Positions 43,188-51,624 of a stretch of DNA of 64,000 bases are shown here, in pieces; positions within the stretch are counted from its first letter, which is position 1; each line of letters begins with the position of its first letter. The DNA is from SIG622 sp045600125. GTDB lineage: Bacteria; Bacillota; Clostridia; Oscillospirales; CAG-382. Both the position numbers and the translations under genes were made by a program. The notes beneath the pieces were generated by a model that worked only from the letters and a program-made list of their open reading frames with translations, had not been told where the DNA came from and searched no databases. Location: assembly GCA_045600125.1 (NCBI GenBank), contig JAZRXH010000109.1, forward strand, positions 3,703-67,702, in the 5' to 3' direction.

Positions 43188-44387
43188 ATGAATAAAGAGC
43201 TCACCGTCGCCATCATCGGCTGCGGAAATTTCGCCCAGTTTTTCGTCCCGCTTTTCAAGGCGCATCCGACGGTGAAAAAAGTCTGCGTCTGCGACCTCAT
43301 CCGGGAAAAAGCCGAGGATTACGCAAAACGCTTCGACGTGGAAATCATCGACAGCTTTGAGGCGGCGCTGTCCAACCCGAATATCAACTGCATCGCCAAC
43401 TTCACCGAGCGTCACCGACACGGGGAGATCGTTCTTGCGGCGCTGTCGGCAGGAAAGCACGTCTATTCCGCCGTTCCCATGGCACCTACCGTTGACGAGT
43501 GCCGGCAGATCGTCGAGCTGGTACGGCGTACGGGACTTACCTATCTGATGGGCGAGACCTGCTACTACTACCCCTGCGCCATGTACTGCCGTGAAATGTA
43601 CAAGAAGGGCGCTTTCGGCGACTTTACCTACGGCGCTTCCCAATATTATCACCACATCGACGCCATCAGCTACGGCAAGCGTCCTATGGAGGGCGGTATG
43701 CCGCCCATGCTCTACCCTACCCACTCCACCTCCATGCTTCTTTCCGCCGTCGCCTCCTTCGCAAAAAAAGTGGTCTGCTTCGGCTACAAGGACAAAACTC
43801 ACGACGGACGTTTTGAAAAGGGCTGCAACTACTGGGACAACGAGTTCTCCAACCAATATTCCATGATGCTTCTGGACAACGGCGGCACGGCGAGGATCAC
43901 CGAGGCACGCTCCTTCGGCTGGAAGAAGCCTTCCTCCTATATTTCCGCTCTCTACGGTACGAAGGCGGGCTATGAGTTCAGTAACGCCCAGCACGTCTTC
44001 GTGGAAAAACTCGCCACGGACGGCGAGGAAAAGGTAAAGCTCATCGACGTCAGCGATTACGTCAACACCGAAGGAATGGTCGCTCACAAGAACGACGCCG
44101 ACTTCAAGGACAGAGTTGCCAACGGAGAATGGCAGTGGGCAGATATCGCCGAGGTACAGCGTTCCGAGTTCGTCCGTCTTCCCGCCGAATACGACTCTCT
44201 GCCCAACGGCCACATGGCGACCCACAAGCTCCTTGTGGACGACTTCTGCACGGCAGCGGCAAAGAAGGAAGTCCCGATCCTCAACGCCTGCGCCGCCGCA
44301 AGGTACACCGTTCCCGGGCTTGTTGCCATCGAATCTGCCAAGGCGGAAGGTGCCGTTCTGGATGTACCGGACTTCGGTACGATGTAA
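43188..44387 (+). CDS. Gfo/Idh/MocA family oxidoreductase
   Basis: 399 residues with GAAAGGAA upstream. The N-terminal Rossmann fold begins LTVAIIGCGNFAQFFVPLF, a GxGxxA/G dinucleotide site, followed by ANFTERHRHGEIVLAALSAGKHVYSAVPMAPTVDEC, in which the family's EKP motif reads AVP. The C-terminal alpha/beta domain has a GDFTYGASQYYHHID segment and a substrate loop with GGMPPMLYPTHSTSM. Such enzymes oxidise or reduce sugars and cyclitols with NAD(P). The Lys of the usual EKP motif is absent here, so its chemistry may differ. The gene has its own promoter and terminator. Confidence 0.86.
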   Translation: MNKELTVAIIGCGNFAQFFVPLFKAHPTVKKVCVCDLIREKAEDYAKRFDVEIIDSFEAALSNPNINCIANFTERHRHGEIVLAALSAGKHVYSAVPMAPTVDECRQIVELVRRTGLTYLMGETCYYYPCAMYCREMYKKGAFGDFTYGASQYYHHIDAISYGKRPMEGGMPPMLYPTHSTSMLLSAVASFAKKVVCFGYKDKTHDGRFEKGCNYWDNEFSNQYSMMLLDNGGTARITEARSFGWKKPSSYISALYGTKAGYEFSNAQHVFVEKLATDGEEKVKLIDVSDYVNTEGMVAHKNDADFKDRVANGEWQWADIAEVQRSEFVRLPAEYDSLPNGHMATHKLLVDDFCTAAAKKEVPILNACAAARYTVPGLVAIESAKAEGAVLDVPDFGTM

Positions 44388-44435
44388 ACTTCGCCTTCTT
44401 TCACAGGCAGCCATAACCTGCCACACCCGGCGGTC

Positions 44436-44468
44436 CCCACCGAGGATCTTTCCTCGGTGGGATTTTTT
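44436..44468 (+). terminator. Intrinsic terminator after the oxidoreductase gene
   Basis: Perfect 11-bp stem, 44436-44446 with 44451-44461, followed by ATTTTTTT. Confidence 0.93.
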
Positions 44469-44544
44469 TCGCCTTCGGGGAGATTCTCACCTTACTTTGC
44501 CATCCTTCTCAGCAAAAGCAAAACGGCAATCAAAGAAAAACGGC

Positions 44545-44573
44545 GAAAAAAAGAGCCGGCGCCGCAGGCGCCG
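44545..44573 (-). terminator. Terminator of the acetyltransferase gene
   Basis: CGGCGCC (44557-44563) pairs with GGCGCCG (44567-44573); seven T residues follow on the minus strand after a 4-base gap. Confidence 0.65.
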
Positions 44574-44631
44574 ACCCCCGCCGGGGGAAGTAACGGTCAA
44601 AGCATAAGTCCGCCAGTTCCCCATAGCAATT

Positions 44632-45264
44632 TCATCGTTCGGAAAGCTGTCCCGGAAGCCTGAGCTTTACCTTCGGAACGAAGCCCTTGTCAAATTCTTC
44701 CACGTCGGCAGCGTCGACGTAATATCCCATCGGCGTCCGGTAGATGCCGGTCACACCGTCAAGATACCCCGGGATCAGCTCCCGACAAAGGAAGAAGGAA
44801 GAGTCGGCGCCCTCCGGTAAATCATGGTACCGGATGCCGAACCTTGAAGCGTAGTCGAAACCGCTCTTCCCGTAGAAGCCGATATTGCCCTCGAACAGAA
44901 CGGCGCCGTAGCCGAGCTCCGTTGCTTTTGCCAGCGAGTAGTCCAGCAGCATTTTGCCGTACCCCCGGCGTTTCAGCTCGGGCAGGATCCCGATGGGACC
45001 CATGGTCAAAATCGGTATGGTGCGTCCGTCGTCGGCGTCGATGATCGTCTTCATGAACATGTTCTGACCGATCAGTCTGCCGTTTTGTTCCATAACAAAG
45101 TCAAGCTCCGGGATGAAGGCAGGATCGTCCCGCAGCACGTGAAGCACGTAATGCTCACTGCAGCCGGGGTGATACACGTTCCAAAATGCCTCCCGCACAA
45201 GGTTTTCGTTTTCTCTGTAGTCTTCTTTTCTCTCCAAACGGATGATGGTGTCATTTGTATTCAT
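44632..45264 (-). CDS. GNAT N-acetyltransferase
   Basis: 210 residues from the ATG at 45264 (AGGAGG upstream). The acetyl-CoA-binding loop is LPELKRRGYGKMLLDYSL, preceded by the strand TMGPIGI. The N-terminus begins DTIIRLERKEDYRENENLVREAFW, a common start of GNATs predicted to act on small molecules. GFYGKSGFDYASRFGIRY covers the C-terminal half of the fold. The substrate is unknown. It is downstream of the DUF4364-like gene on the same strand; an inverted repeat (45311-45320 with 45333-45342) lies between them. Confidence 0.87.
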   Translation of the reverse strand: MNTNDTIIRLERKEDYRENENLVREAFWNVYHPGCSEHYVLHVLRDDPAFIPELDFVMEQNGRLIGQNMFMKTIIDADDGRTIPILTMGPIGILPELKRRGYGKMLLDYSLAKATELGYGAVLFEGNIGFYGKSGFDYASRFGIRYHDLPEGADSSFFLCRELIPGYLDGVTGIYRTPMGYYVDAADVEEFDKGFVPKVKLRLPGQLSER

Positions 45265-45310
45265 TATTTTTGTCCTCCTGAAAATTGTTGACTTCAATGC
45301 CGGATTCGGC

Positions 45311-45342
45311 GGGAGGTTTGTAAGACTGTACGCAAACCTCCC
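45311..45342. repeat. Perfect 10-bp inverted repeat upstream of the acetyltransferase gene
   Basis: GGGAGGTTTG and CAAACCTCCC are separated by 12 bases. There is no T-tract, so it is more likely a leader hairpin or operator than a terminator. Confidence 0.5.
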
Positions 45343-45447
45343 GGTCAGCCTACAATCTCCGTTGTGTCGTACTTTCTCAAACAGTACTCTCCTATAATAA
45401 AAAATTTATAATCAGGCCTTTCGGCGTGATCACCTATATATTCACGG

Positions 45448-45951
45448 TCAAAGGTATTTTATCTTGCCCGTAGCGGCGGTCATGAAGCCGCCGTAAACAT
45501 TGTCCGGGAACTCATCCATGTAGTTGTATGCCTCCAGCGCTTCGGCGGCGTTTTCAAAGAAAAGCCTTGTCATAAAGGTCTGCTTCCCGTTTTCGACCCG
45601 CTCGAAAACAACGGCAGAACCGCCTTCCGCCTTTTCGAGGCTGAGTCTGTAATCAATGCCATGTGCCATGGCAGCATAACTACGCCTTGCACGGTTGATG
45701 TTGGAGCGGCAATGCTTTTTTCTTTCTTCAAAGCACTCCAGTTCTTCCCTTCCCTTTTCCGTCAAAGAAACGTAGCCGCTGACGCATTCCAGCGCCTTAC
45801 TTTCCGCAAGCTCGGTAATAATGCTCCGAAGAAGCATCGGCTCAACGCCGCCCGCCGCCAAAGCGCTTTCGGCAGCACCGATTTCCATTACTTCCTCCAA
45901 CTCGCTGAGAATCAGCATGGAAAGAATCTTTGCCTCGCTGATATCCTGCAT
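45448..45951 (-). CDS. DUF4364-like winged-helix protein
   Basis: 167 residues from the ATG at 45951 (AAAGGGGG 7 bases upstream). The N-terminal 80 residues look like a PadR/MarR-like winged helix: ISEAKILSMLILSELEEVMEIG, LLRSIITELAESKALECVSGYVSLTEKGREELECFEER. The C-terminal half is beta-rich. The layout and length fit DUF4364 proteins of Firmicutes, whose function is unknown; a transcriptional role is inferred from the winged helix. A strong promoter lies at 46095-46123 on the minus strand. Confidence 0.7.
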   Translation of the reverse strand: MQDISEAKILSMLILSELEEVMEIGAAESALAAGGVEPMLLRSIITELAESKALECVSGYVSLTEKGREELECFEERKKHCRSNINRARRSYAAMAHGIDYRLSLEKAEGGSAVVFERVENGKQTFMTRLFFENAAEALEAYNYMDEFPDNVYGGFMTAATGKIKYL

Positions 45952-46318
45952 TCGCATCCCCCTTTTATTCTTCAATCGAATGCCGCCGTAGTAATCCGGA
46001 ACGGCAAAATCACATCCGGAAAAACCTTCGCTGCATCCGTTCGCTGTAAGGTTATAAAAACCATATTGCTTTTCCTTTTATCTTCACCGCTTTTATTCTA
46101 TCACATTTTTGCGATTTCGTCAATAGACTTCCGCCCTTTTATCGGATGCTTGTATTATGCGCCGGAAAGACTTCCAATCTGCGGCTTTACGTGACATACT
46201 TGCTCCCGAAGCCGAATATTCTTTTACTGCCGCCCGCAGCAGGCGCTTGTCCCGCACGGACGACCGTTCACGCAGCCGTCTGCCCCGGGTGCTTTGGGAA
46301 GGAAGGGAGTATCGCAAT
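45952..46318. other. Divergent intergenic region between the DUF4364-like gene and the carboxypeptidase gene
   Basis: About 370 bp. It holds the leftward promoter at 46095-46123. For the rightward gene only a weak -10 (TATTAT, 46153-46158) is seen. The open frame upstream of the carboxypeptidase start (from 46157) lacks a ribosome binding site. Confidence 0.55.
46095..46123 (-). promoter_or_regulatory. Promoter of the DUF4364-like gene
   Basis: On the minus strand TTGACG (46123-46118) and TAGAAT (46100-46095), 17 bp apart, with a TG-A extended -10. Confidence 0.8.
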
Positions 46319-47596
46319 ATGGAAAAATCGGTCTTCGCCGCCGCCCTTGAGAAAAGCCTTGCATTCAATCGAAAAAAGCAAACCCTTGCCATGGCAGGCT
46401 GGTTTGCCCTGTGCCTTTCGGCGCTTTGCTTTTACGGTGTTTCAAAGCTTCCCCTTCAGGAAGCAGAGTTTTCCTCATCCATGGGAAGCATTAAAAGCAT
46501 AGAAAGTAAGGCGCCACCGGGACATGACTCTGTCGGCACCGGCGAAAGACGTTCGGTCGCAGGACTATCCAACGTTTCCGATGCACCGGCACCAAGCACC
46601 TTGTCCGTCCCCAACGATCCGCCTCTTCCCGGAAACACCCCTTCATCGGCGCTGTCGCTTGAAGCCGTCTTCTCCGGCGCCGACATCGCTTACAGCGGCG
46701 ATGTATCGGCAGAAGCGGCATTTCTCATAAACCGGGGGACCTTCGACGTTCTGTACGCCCATAACGCAGACGCCGTTTTGCCCATGGCAAGCACCACCAA
46801 AATTATGACGGCGCTTATCGTACTCGAGAACTGCGACCTTTCGGAAGAAGTGAAAGTCAAAGCAGAGTCCTGCGGCGTCGAGGGCTCCTCCTGCTATCTT
46901 GTCCCGGGCGAGAATATCACGGTGGAAGACCTTCTTTACGGTCTTATGCTTGAATCCGGGAATGACAGCGCCGAAGCGCTGGCACTGCACTGTGCCGGGA
47001 GCATCCCCGCCTTTACGCAGCTTATGAATGACCGTGCTGCCTCTTTGGGGCTTACCCGTACCCATTTTGACAATCCCCATGGGCTTTCCTCCGACAATCA
47101 CAGAACTACCGCACGGGAGCTGGCTCTTATCGCCTGCGAGGCAATGAGGCATCCCGTGTTCCGCACGATCGTTTCCACGACCTCCCACCGGGTGGAAAAA
47201 GACGGCGTTCTCACGCACTACTTTATCAATCACAACAAGCTGCTGCGAAGTTATCCCGGCACGATCGGAGTAAAAACGGGGTACACTCTCGCCTCAGGTC
47301 GATGCCTTGTATCCTGCGCAAAGCACGAGGATGGGGAGTACATAGCGGTGACGCTGAACGACCGTGCCGACTGGCGGGACCATAAGGCGCTCTACGACTA
47401 TGCTTTCTCCTCCTTTGATACGCTGTGCTCCGCCAAAAGCGGGGAGCTCTGTCTGTATTTCGGCGGCAAGCGCTACACCAACGCAGCGGATCTTCGTATC
47501 ATGCTCCCAAAAGACACAAAGCAATACTCTCTTTCCGCCGTCCTCACCGCATCCCCTTCAAACCATTTTGCGGGCGCTGCTTCCCCGCCGCAATAG
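46319..47596 (+). CDS. D-alanyl-D-alanine carboxypeptidase (PBP5/DacF-like)
   Basis: 425 residues from the ATG at 46319 (AAGGGAG upstream). A signal or anchor helix is at about 25-43, followed by a Pro/Ser-rich linker to about 118. The S11 penicillin-binding domain follows: SxxK at 158-161 (MASTTKIM), SxN at 213-215 (ESGNDSAEA) and KTG in GVKTGYTLASGRCL. It trims the terminal D-Ala of peptidoglycan stem peptides outside the membrane. The usual C-terminal beta domain and amphipathic anchor of PBP5 are short here, and the N-terminal helix may serve as the anchor. A degenerate repeat overlaps its 3' end. Confidence 0.93.
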   Translation: MEKSVFAAALEKSLAFNRKKQTLAMAGWFALCLSALCFYGVSKLPLQEAEFSSSMGSIKSIESKAPPGHDSVGTGERRSVAGLSNVSDAPAPSTLSVPNDPPLPGNTPSSALSLEAVFSGADIAYSGDVSAEAAFLINRGTFDVLYAHNADAVLPMASTTKIMTALIVLENCDLSEEVKVKAESCGVEGSSCYLVPGENITVEDLLYGLMLESGNDSAEALALHCAGSIPAFTQLMNDRAASLGLTRTHFDNPHGLSSDNHRTTARELALIACEAMRHPVFRTIVSTTSHRVEKDGVLTHYFINHNKLLRSYPGTIGVKTGYTLASGRCLVSCAKHEDGEYIAVTLNDRADWRDHKALYDYAFSSFDTLCSAKSGELCLYFGGKRYTNAADLRIMLPKDTKQYSLSAVLTASPSNHFAGAASPPQ

Positions 47597-47700
47597 ACAA
47601 CAGACAGCTTCCGCATGTTTGAGATACAGCAAAAAAACACCGATAAAGCGAATTTTGCTTTCACCGAACAGCAGACGTTCACTCTTTTGTGCAATACGCC

Positions 47701-47740
47701 ACCGTTGAAGCGCACTGCTTTTCCGCCGCAACAGACAGTA
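47701..47740 (+). repeat. Dispersed palindromic repeat, family 1, degenerate copy b
   Basis: The right half, CACTGCTTTTCCGCCGCAAC followed by AGACAGTA, matches the copies at 21118-21156 and 54087-54124; the left half has diverged. Confidence 0.55.
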
Positions 47741-47770
47741 TACGATTACTCTTTATTCAAAAATACTCTG

Positions 47771-47833
47771 TGAAAGTTTTCGCCCCGCCTTTTTCAAAAG
47801 GCGGGCGAGGGTGTGGGGCGAGCAGCCCCACAG
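47771..47833 (+). repeat. Dispersed palindromic repeat, family 2, copy b
   Basis: The GAAAGTTTTCGCCCCGCC palindromic core with CTTTTTCAAAAGG, followed by a GTGGGGC...GCCCCAC hairpin, in the same order as in copy 21215-21279. Confidence 0.65.
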
Positions 47834-47865
47834 CTTATGACAATGGCACCCCCAAAAGGCACAAA

Positions 47866-47896
47866 ATAACAGAGCCGCCCGTTTCCGAGCGGCTCT
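47866..47896 (-). terminator. Intrinsic terminator of the SLH protein gene
   Basis: AGAGCCGC (47871-47878) pairs with GCGGCTCT (47889-47896); the minus strand continues GTTATTTTG. Confidence 0.75.
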
Positions 47897-47919
47897 TTAT
47901 TATTGAGTACGAAAGGTTA

Positions 47920-50900
47920 TCAGGTAAGATCTACCTTTTTGCCCTTAACGACTACGATGATCTCTGCGTGCTCATACATATCTTCCTTCTTGATTTCGGT
48001 GGAAGCGATGAATGCGTAGAGGTGATCTTCGCCTTCGATTCTGTAGGTCTTGCTCTTGCCGGAGAGGATGGAAGCACTCTTAACGACGAGTTCAATATCC
48101 TTTTCATCGAGGTCGAGGAAGGTAACAACGGTATCGTCGTCAACGATGTAGAACATATCGTCGCCAACAACTTCGAGGAGACCCTCTTCGTCGTCATAGC
48201 TTGCGATTTCTACAAGACCGAAGCCGGTATCCTTAAGTCTGGTGTCGGAATCAGCAACCTTACCGAGCTTGTCAACGGAACCGAACTTGTATTCGTCGTT
48301 GATGGCGCCCTTAGCGGTTACGGGGTAAATACCGAGGTTGTCACAAACAACGTTCTCAGTATCGCTGGATGCTTCGTACTCGAGCTCGGTCTTGCCGGTG
48401 AAGGGATTCATTACATCGTAGTAAACGATTCTTTCATCGCCTTCGGTGGTGATTGCGTGGCTCTTAACGATTCTGTAGTCGTAGGTCTTGCCGGATACGG
48501 TAGGAGCGGAGGTATCTGCTGCTTCTGCGTACATGTAAACAAGATCTTCAACTGCGGTGGAGTGGATATTGTTGCGGAGGATGAACTTGATGTTCTTGAG
48601 CTCGGTGGTGTTGGAGAAGTTGGGAAGATTGTCAATGTCGAAGGTGGTGAACACATCTTCGCCGTCTTCTTCGGTCTTGAGGATGAACTTGGAGCTGTCG
48701 TTGAAGTTAACGAAGGTAGCGGGGCAAACGATGCTGTTGTGCTGGCTTGTGCCCTTCTTTACGAACATGTACTGGGTACCCTTGGACTGGATGAATGCGG
48801 AAGTGGTAGCGCCGTACTCGTCGGTTTCGTTGAAGTAGTAGAGGTTGTCATCCTTGGTGTCCTTCAGAACGGAAGGATCATGGTTCTCGGTCTCGCTGAC
48901 AGGAACGATCCGGAAGGTGAAGTCGCCGGAAATCTTATCCTGAGAATAGGTGAGGAGCTTGTTTACATAGTCGGAGAAGTCATAAGCCTTCGCATCCTTG
49001 TCCCAAGCGGTGTAAGGTCTGTGTGCAATGTCTGCAAGACCCTTGTTGGTCTGAGGCTTAACGGGAACGCTCATGATCTCGCCGTTCATATAAACGTCGA
49101 TGTAGTTGCCGGTGCGCTCAAGCTTACCGTCGTATACTTCTGCAACCTGCACGGTGTATGCATACTTGCCGAGGGTGTTCGGGAAGATGATCGCATAGTC
49201 GGAAGCAACGACCTGCGTCGTAGCGGGCTTTGCGTACATAACAGTGCCGTTGACATAAACGAGGTTGTATTCAAGACCTCTTACGCCGGAGCTGGAGCTG
49301 AAGTACTTGCTGTTGTAAGGACCGGAGGAAGTGGGAACGGAAAGGGTAGCCTTGGTGTTAACACGCTCGATATTCGCAGCCTCGCCAAGACCGTTGCTGC
49401 CGACGAAGTTGATGTACTTAAGGGATGCGCCCCACATACCGCTGCTGGAGCCGTCGAAGTAAACGGTGTTGGAGTCGGAGCCGTTACCGGTGTAGGTCTT
49501 GGTAACGTATTCCCAGTCAGCGATGGCACCAACCTTGATGTAGTTTGCGTCTGCATTGATATAACCGGTAAATACGGAGCCTGCCTTGAGTGTGATGCCG
49601 CCTTCTACGGTAGCGCCTGCGGTATAAATGGTAGGAACACCGTCGGAGTTATAAATCGGGCCGAACTTTTCGCCGAGAGTGGAAGCCTTTCTGTGGCTGT
49701 CGATGCCTTCGCCTTCGTCCGTGTCGATACGGCCTGCGCAGTAAGGCTTGGTCCACATGTAGTCTACAAGACCGTCACCGTCGGAGTCCCAGCAGTCAGC
49801 TTCGTACTGAGCGTAAGTATGGGGGTCAATACCCATGTAGTACTGTACGCCGTAGTCGGAGTAAAGACCCTTGCCTCTGGAGGAAACGTCCTTCAGAAGG
49901 AGTGCTTCGTTGTTAGCGCCGGTGTTGTACCAGCCCCTGATGGAATCCCAGTACTCGTCGCCGCGGCAGAATACGTCAACGTCGGACATGAAGTTGTAGT
50001 CCTGAACGAAGTCTTCGGAATCGGGGTCACGCTGGGTAGCGCCGAGACCGATGAAGGTGATGTCCTTGTCGTCGAGGCTCTTTACGTCAACACCCTTGGT
50101 AAAGGAGTAGGGAGCGTCGAATACATAGTTGGAAACACCGTCAATGAGGACCTCACCGGTGAATCTTCTTGTACGGTTTTCACTGTTGGAGGAAGAAGCA
50201 CTGGTCTGGAAGTTGGTCGCTCTGCTATCCTTGGTTTCCGCTACGAATTTGATCTTGCCGTTCGCATAGTTGGTGCGGGTACCCTTGGAGGTAGCGGCGA
50301 AGATCTTGGGTTCGCCGGAAGCGGAGTCTTCCTTATAGTAGATGCTGAGGTCCATAAGGAAGTAATCGTCAGCCTTGCCTTCAAGACCGAGCTCCGAGAA
50401 AGGATAGTCGCCGAAAAGACCGTCATCTTCGATGTAATCATCGTCGAATACAGCGAGAGAAACGACTTCTTCGCCGTCCTCGTCGTTGTCGGTGGTGGGT
50501 CTGTCAAGACCGTAGTTAGGAGTAGCAACGACTCTCTGAACGGTCTTTTCCATCTTGAAGATCTTTTCAGCCACGTTGTCATACTCGGTGTAAAGCTCCT
50601 GACCGTTCTCGAATACAACGATAGTGCCGTCTTCCAGCTCTTCGGTACCGATGATGGTCTTGTACGCATCGTGTCCGCCTGCCATGTCGGCATAGATGGC
50701 GTTGTAAAGGAGGATGGCTACGTTGCCTCTGGAAAGAGGAGAATCGAACTTGAGGTTGGAGGGAACGTCCTCGTCGAGGCCGATCTCTTCAGCGATGTCG
50801 ATGTAGTCATAGGGATAGTTGAGGTTAACGTCCTTCTCGTAACCGAGAGCACGAACCAGCATTACGTATGCGTCCTGAAGGGTGATCTCGCCCTTGGGGT

Positions 50901-51270
50901 TAAAGGTAGTCTTGGAGGTACCCTTAATGACCTTGTTCTCGCTTGCCCACGAGATCATGAAGTAGAATGTAGGATCGTCAAGGTCTGTGAAGGGAGTGAG
51001 GTTATCGCCGCCCTCGACCGACTTGCCGGCCTTCATCATTCTGTAGATGAACGCAGCCATCTGCTGACGTGTCACCTTTTCGTTGGTTCCGAAAGTCTCG
51101 CTGCTGGTGCCCTTGGTGATGCCTACGCTCGCCAAAAGGTCAACTGCACGGGTCAGAGCCTTGTTGGAAGCCGGTACATCGTTGAATTTTGCGGATGCCG
51201 CAAAGGTTAATGTGCCGAGTGCAAGGACTGCCGATAACACAGCAGAGAGAAATTTCACTGTTTTTCTCAT
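47920..51270 (-). CDS. S-layer homology (SLH) domain cell-surface protein
   Basis: 1116 residues from the ATG at 51270 (AGGAGG 9 bases upstream). A signal peptide (about 1-27, ending ASA) is followed by three SLH repeats within residues about 28-210: FNDVPASNKALTRAVDLLASVGITKG, FTDLDDPTFYFMISWASENKVIKG and a third with YDYIDIAEEIGLDED and SPLSRGNVAILLYNAIY. SLH domains bind pyruvylated wall polysaccharide. The remaining 900 residues are beta-rich, Asp/Lys/Tyr-rich and unassigned, probably an exported array or S-layer module. Codon use is strongly biased, and the gene has a strong promoter, both consistent with an abundant surface protein. Confidence 0.9.
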   Translation of the reverse strand: MRKTVKFLSAVLSAVLALGTLTFAASAKFNDVPASNKALTRAVDLLASVGITKGTSSETFGTNEKVTRQQMAAFIYRMMKAGKSVEGGDNLTPFTDLDDPTFYFMISWASENKVIKGTSKTTFNPKGEITLQDAYVMLVRALGYEKDVNLNYPYDYIDIAEEIGLDEDVPSNLKFDSPLSRGNVAILLYNAIYADMAGGHDAYKTIIGTEELEDGTIVVFENGQELYTEYDNVAEKIFKMEKTVQRVVATPNYGLDRPTTDNDEDGEEVVSLAVFDDDYIEDDGLFGDYPFSELGLEGKADDYFLMDLSIYYKEDSASGEPKIFAATSKGTRTNYANGKIKFVAETKDSRATNFQTSASSSNSENRTRRFTGEVLIDGVSNYVFDAPYSFTKGVDVKSLDDKDITFIGLGATQRDPDSEDFVQDYNFMSDVDVFCRGDEYWDSIRGWYNTGANNEALLLKDVSSRGKGLYSDYGVQYYMGIDPHTYAQYEADCWDSDGDGLVDYMWTKPYCAGRIDTDEGEGIDSHRKASTLGEKFGPIYNSDGVPTIYTAGATVEGGITLKAGSVFTGYINADANYIKVGAIADWEYVTKTYTGNGSDSNTVYFDGSSSGMWGASLKYINFVGSNGLGEAANIERVNTKATLSVPTSSGPYNSKYFSSSSGVRGLEYNLVYVNGTVMYAKPATTQVVASDYAIIFPNTLGKYAYTVQVAEVYDGKLERTGNYIDVYMNGEIMSVPVKPQTNKGLADIAHRPYTAWDKDAKAYDFSDYVNKLLTYSQDKISGDFTFRIVPVSETENHDPSVLKDTKDDNLYYFNETDEYGATTSAFIQSKGTQYMFVKKGTSQHNSIVCPATFVNFNDSSKFILKTEEDGEDVFTTFDIDNLPNFSNTTELKNIKFILRNNIHSTAVEDLVYMYAEAADTSAPTVSGKTYDYRIVKSHAITTEGDERIVYYDVMNPFTGKTELEYEASSDTENVVCDNLGIYPVTAKGAINDEYKFGSVDKLGKVADSDTRLKDTGFGLVEIASYDDEEGLLEVVGDDMFYIVDDDTVVTFLDLDEKDIELVVKSASILSGKSKTYRIEGEDHLYAFIASTEIKKEDMYEHAEIIVVVKGKKVDLT

Positions 51271-51324
51271 GTTCTTATCCTCCTGAAATTTAGATACGGC
51301 AAATAGAAATCTGCCCACGGTGCT

Positions 51325-51353
51325 ATTATAATATAGTTTTTTTCAATTTGCAA
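51325..51353 (-). promoter_or_regulatory. Promoter of the SLH protein gene
   Basis: On the minus strand TTGCAA (51353-51348) and a perfect TATAAT (51330-51325) with 17-bp spacing. Confidence 0.85.
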
Positions 51354-51571
51354 GACTTTTTTTAAGTTGTAACATATTTGTAACAAAGAAAATGCTATTT
51401 CCATTTTTAGGGCTGTTAATATTAACAATTTTACGCTTATCGAACTGAGCAACATGCACAATCGGGAAAAATCTATGAAAATTCAGGGAGAGAAAAGTGT
51501 CGGGAAACTGAAAATTTGTAAACACCGGGACACTTTTCCTTCGGAAAAAGCCCGATTTTGAACGGTCGGCA

Positions 51572-51610
51572 GAAAGAGCAAAATCCGCTCCGGAAGCTCT
51601 CCGGGGCGGA
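51572..51610 (-). terminator. Intrinsic terminator of the WG-repeat lipoprotein gene
   Basis: Ten-base arms, 51584-51593 with 51601-51610, one wobble, followed on the minus strand by TTTTGCTCTTTC. Confidence 0.78.
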
Positions 51611-51624
51611 CTGTGTTTACCTGC

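Larger units (their letters stand above)
47597..47919. other. Intergenic region with dispersed repeats
   Basis: About 320 bp with a family 1 repeat copy (47701-47740), a family 2 copy (47771-47833) and the terminator of the next leftward gene (47871-47896). No gene was seen. Confidence 0.6.
51271..51624. other. Leader of the SLH gene and terminator of the WG-repeat gene
   Basis: About 350 bp with a promoter for the leftward SLH gene (51325-51353) and the terminator of the upstream WG-repeat gene (51584-51610). The intervening stretch is AT-rich, with no gene. Confidence 0.65.

Noticed and set aside
47689..51210. A 1173-codon frame on the plus strand opposite the SLH protein
   Set aside because: It mirrors the strongly biased codons of the real minus-strand gene, has no ribosome binding site or signal peptide and no recognisable domain. 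The minus-strand gene has SLH repeats, promoter and terminator.
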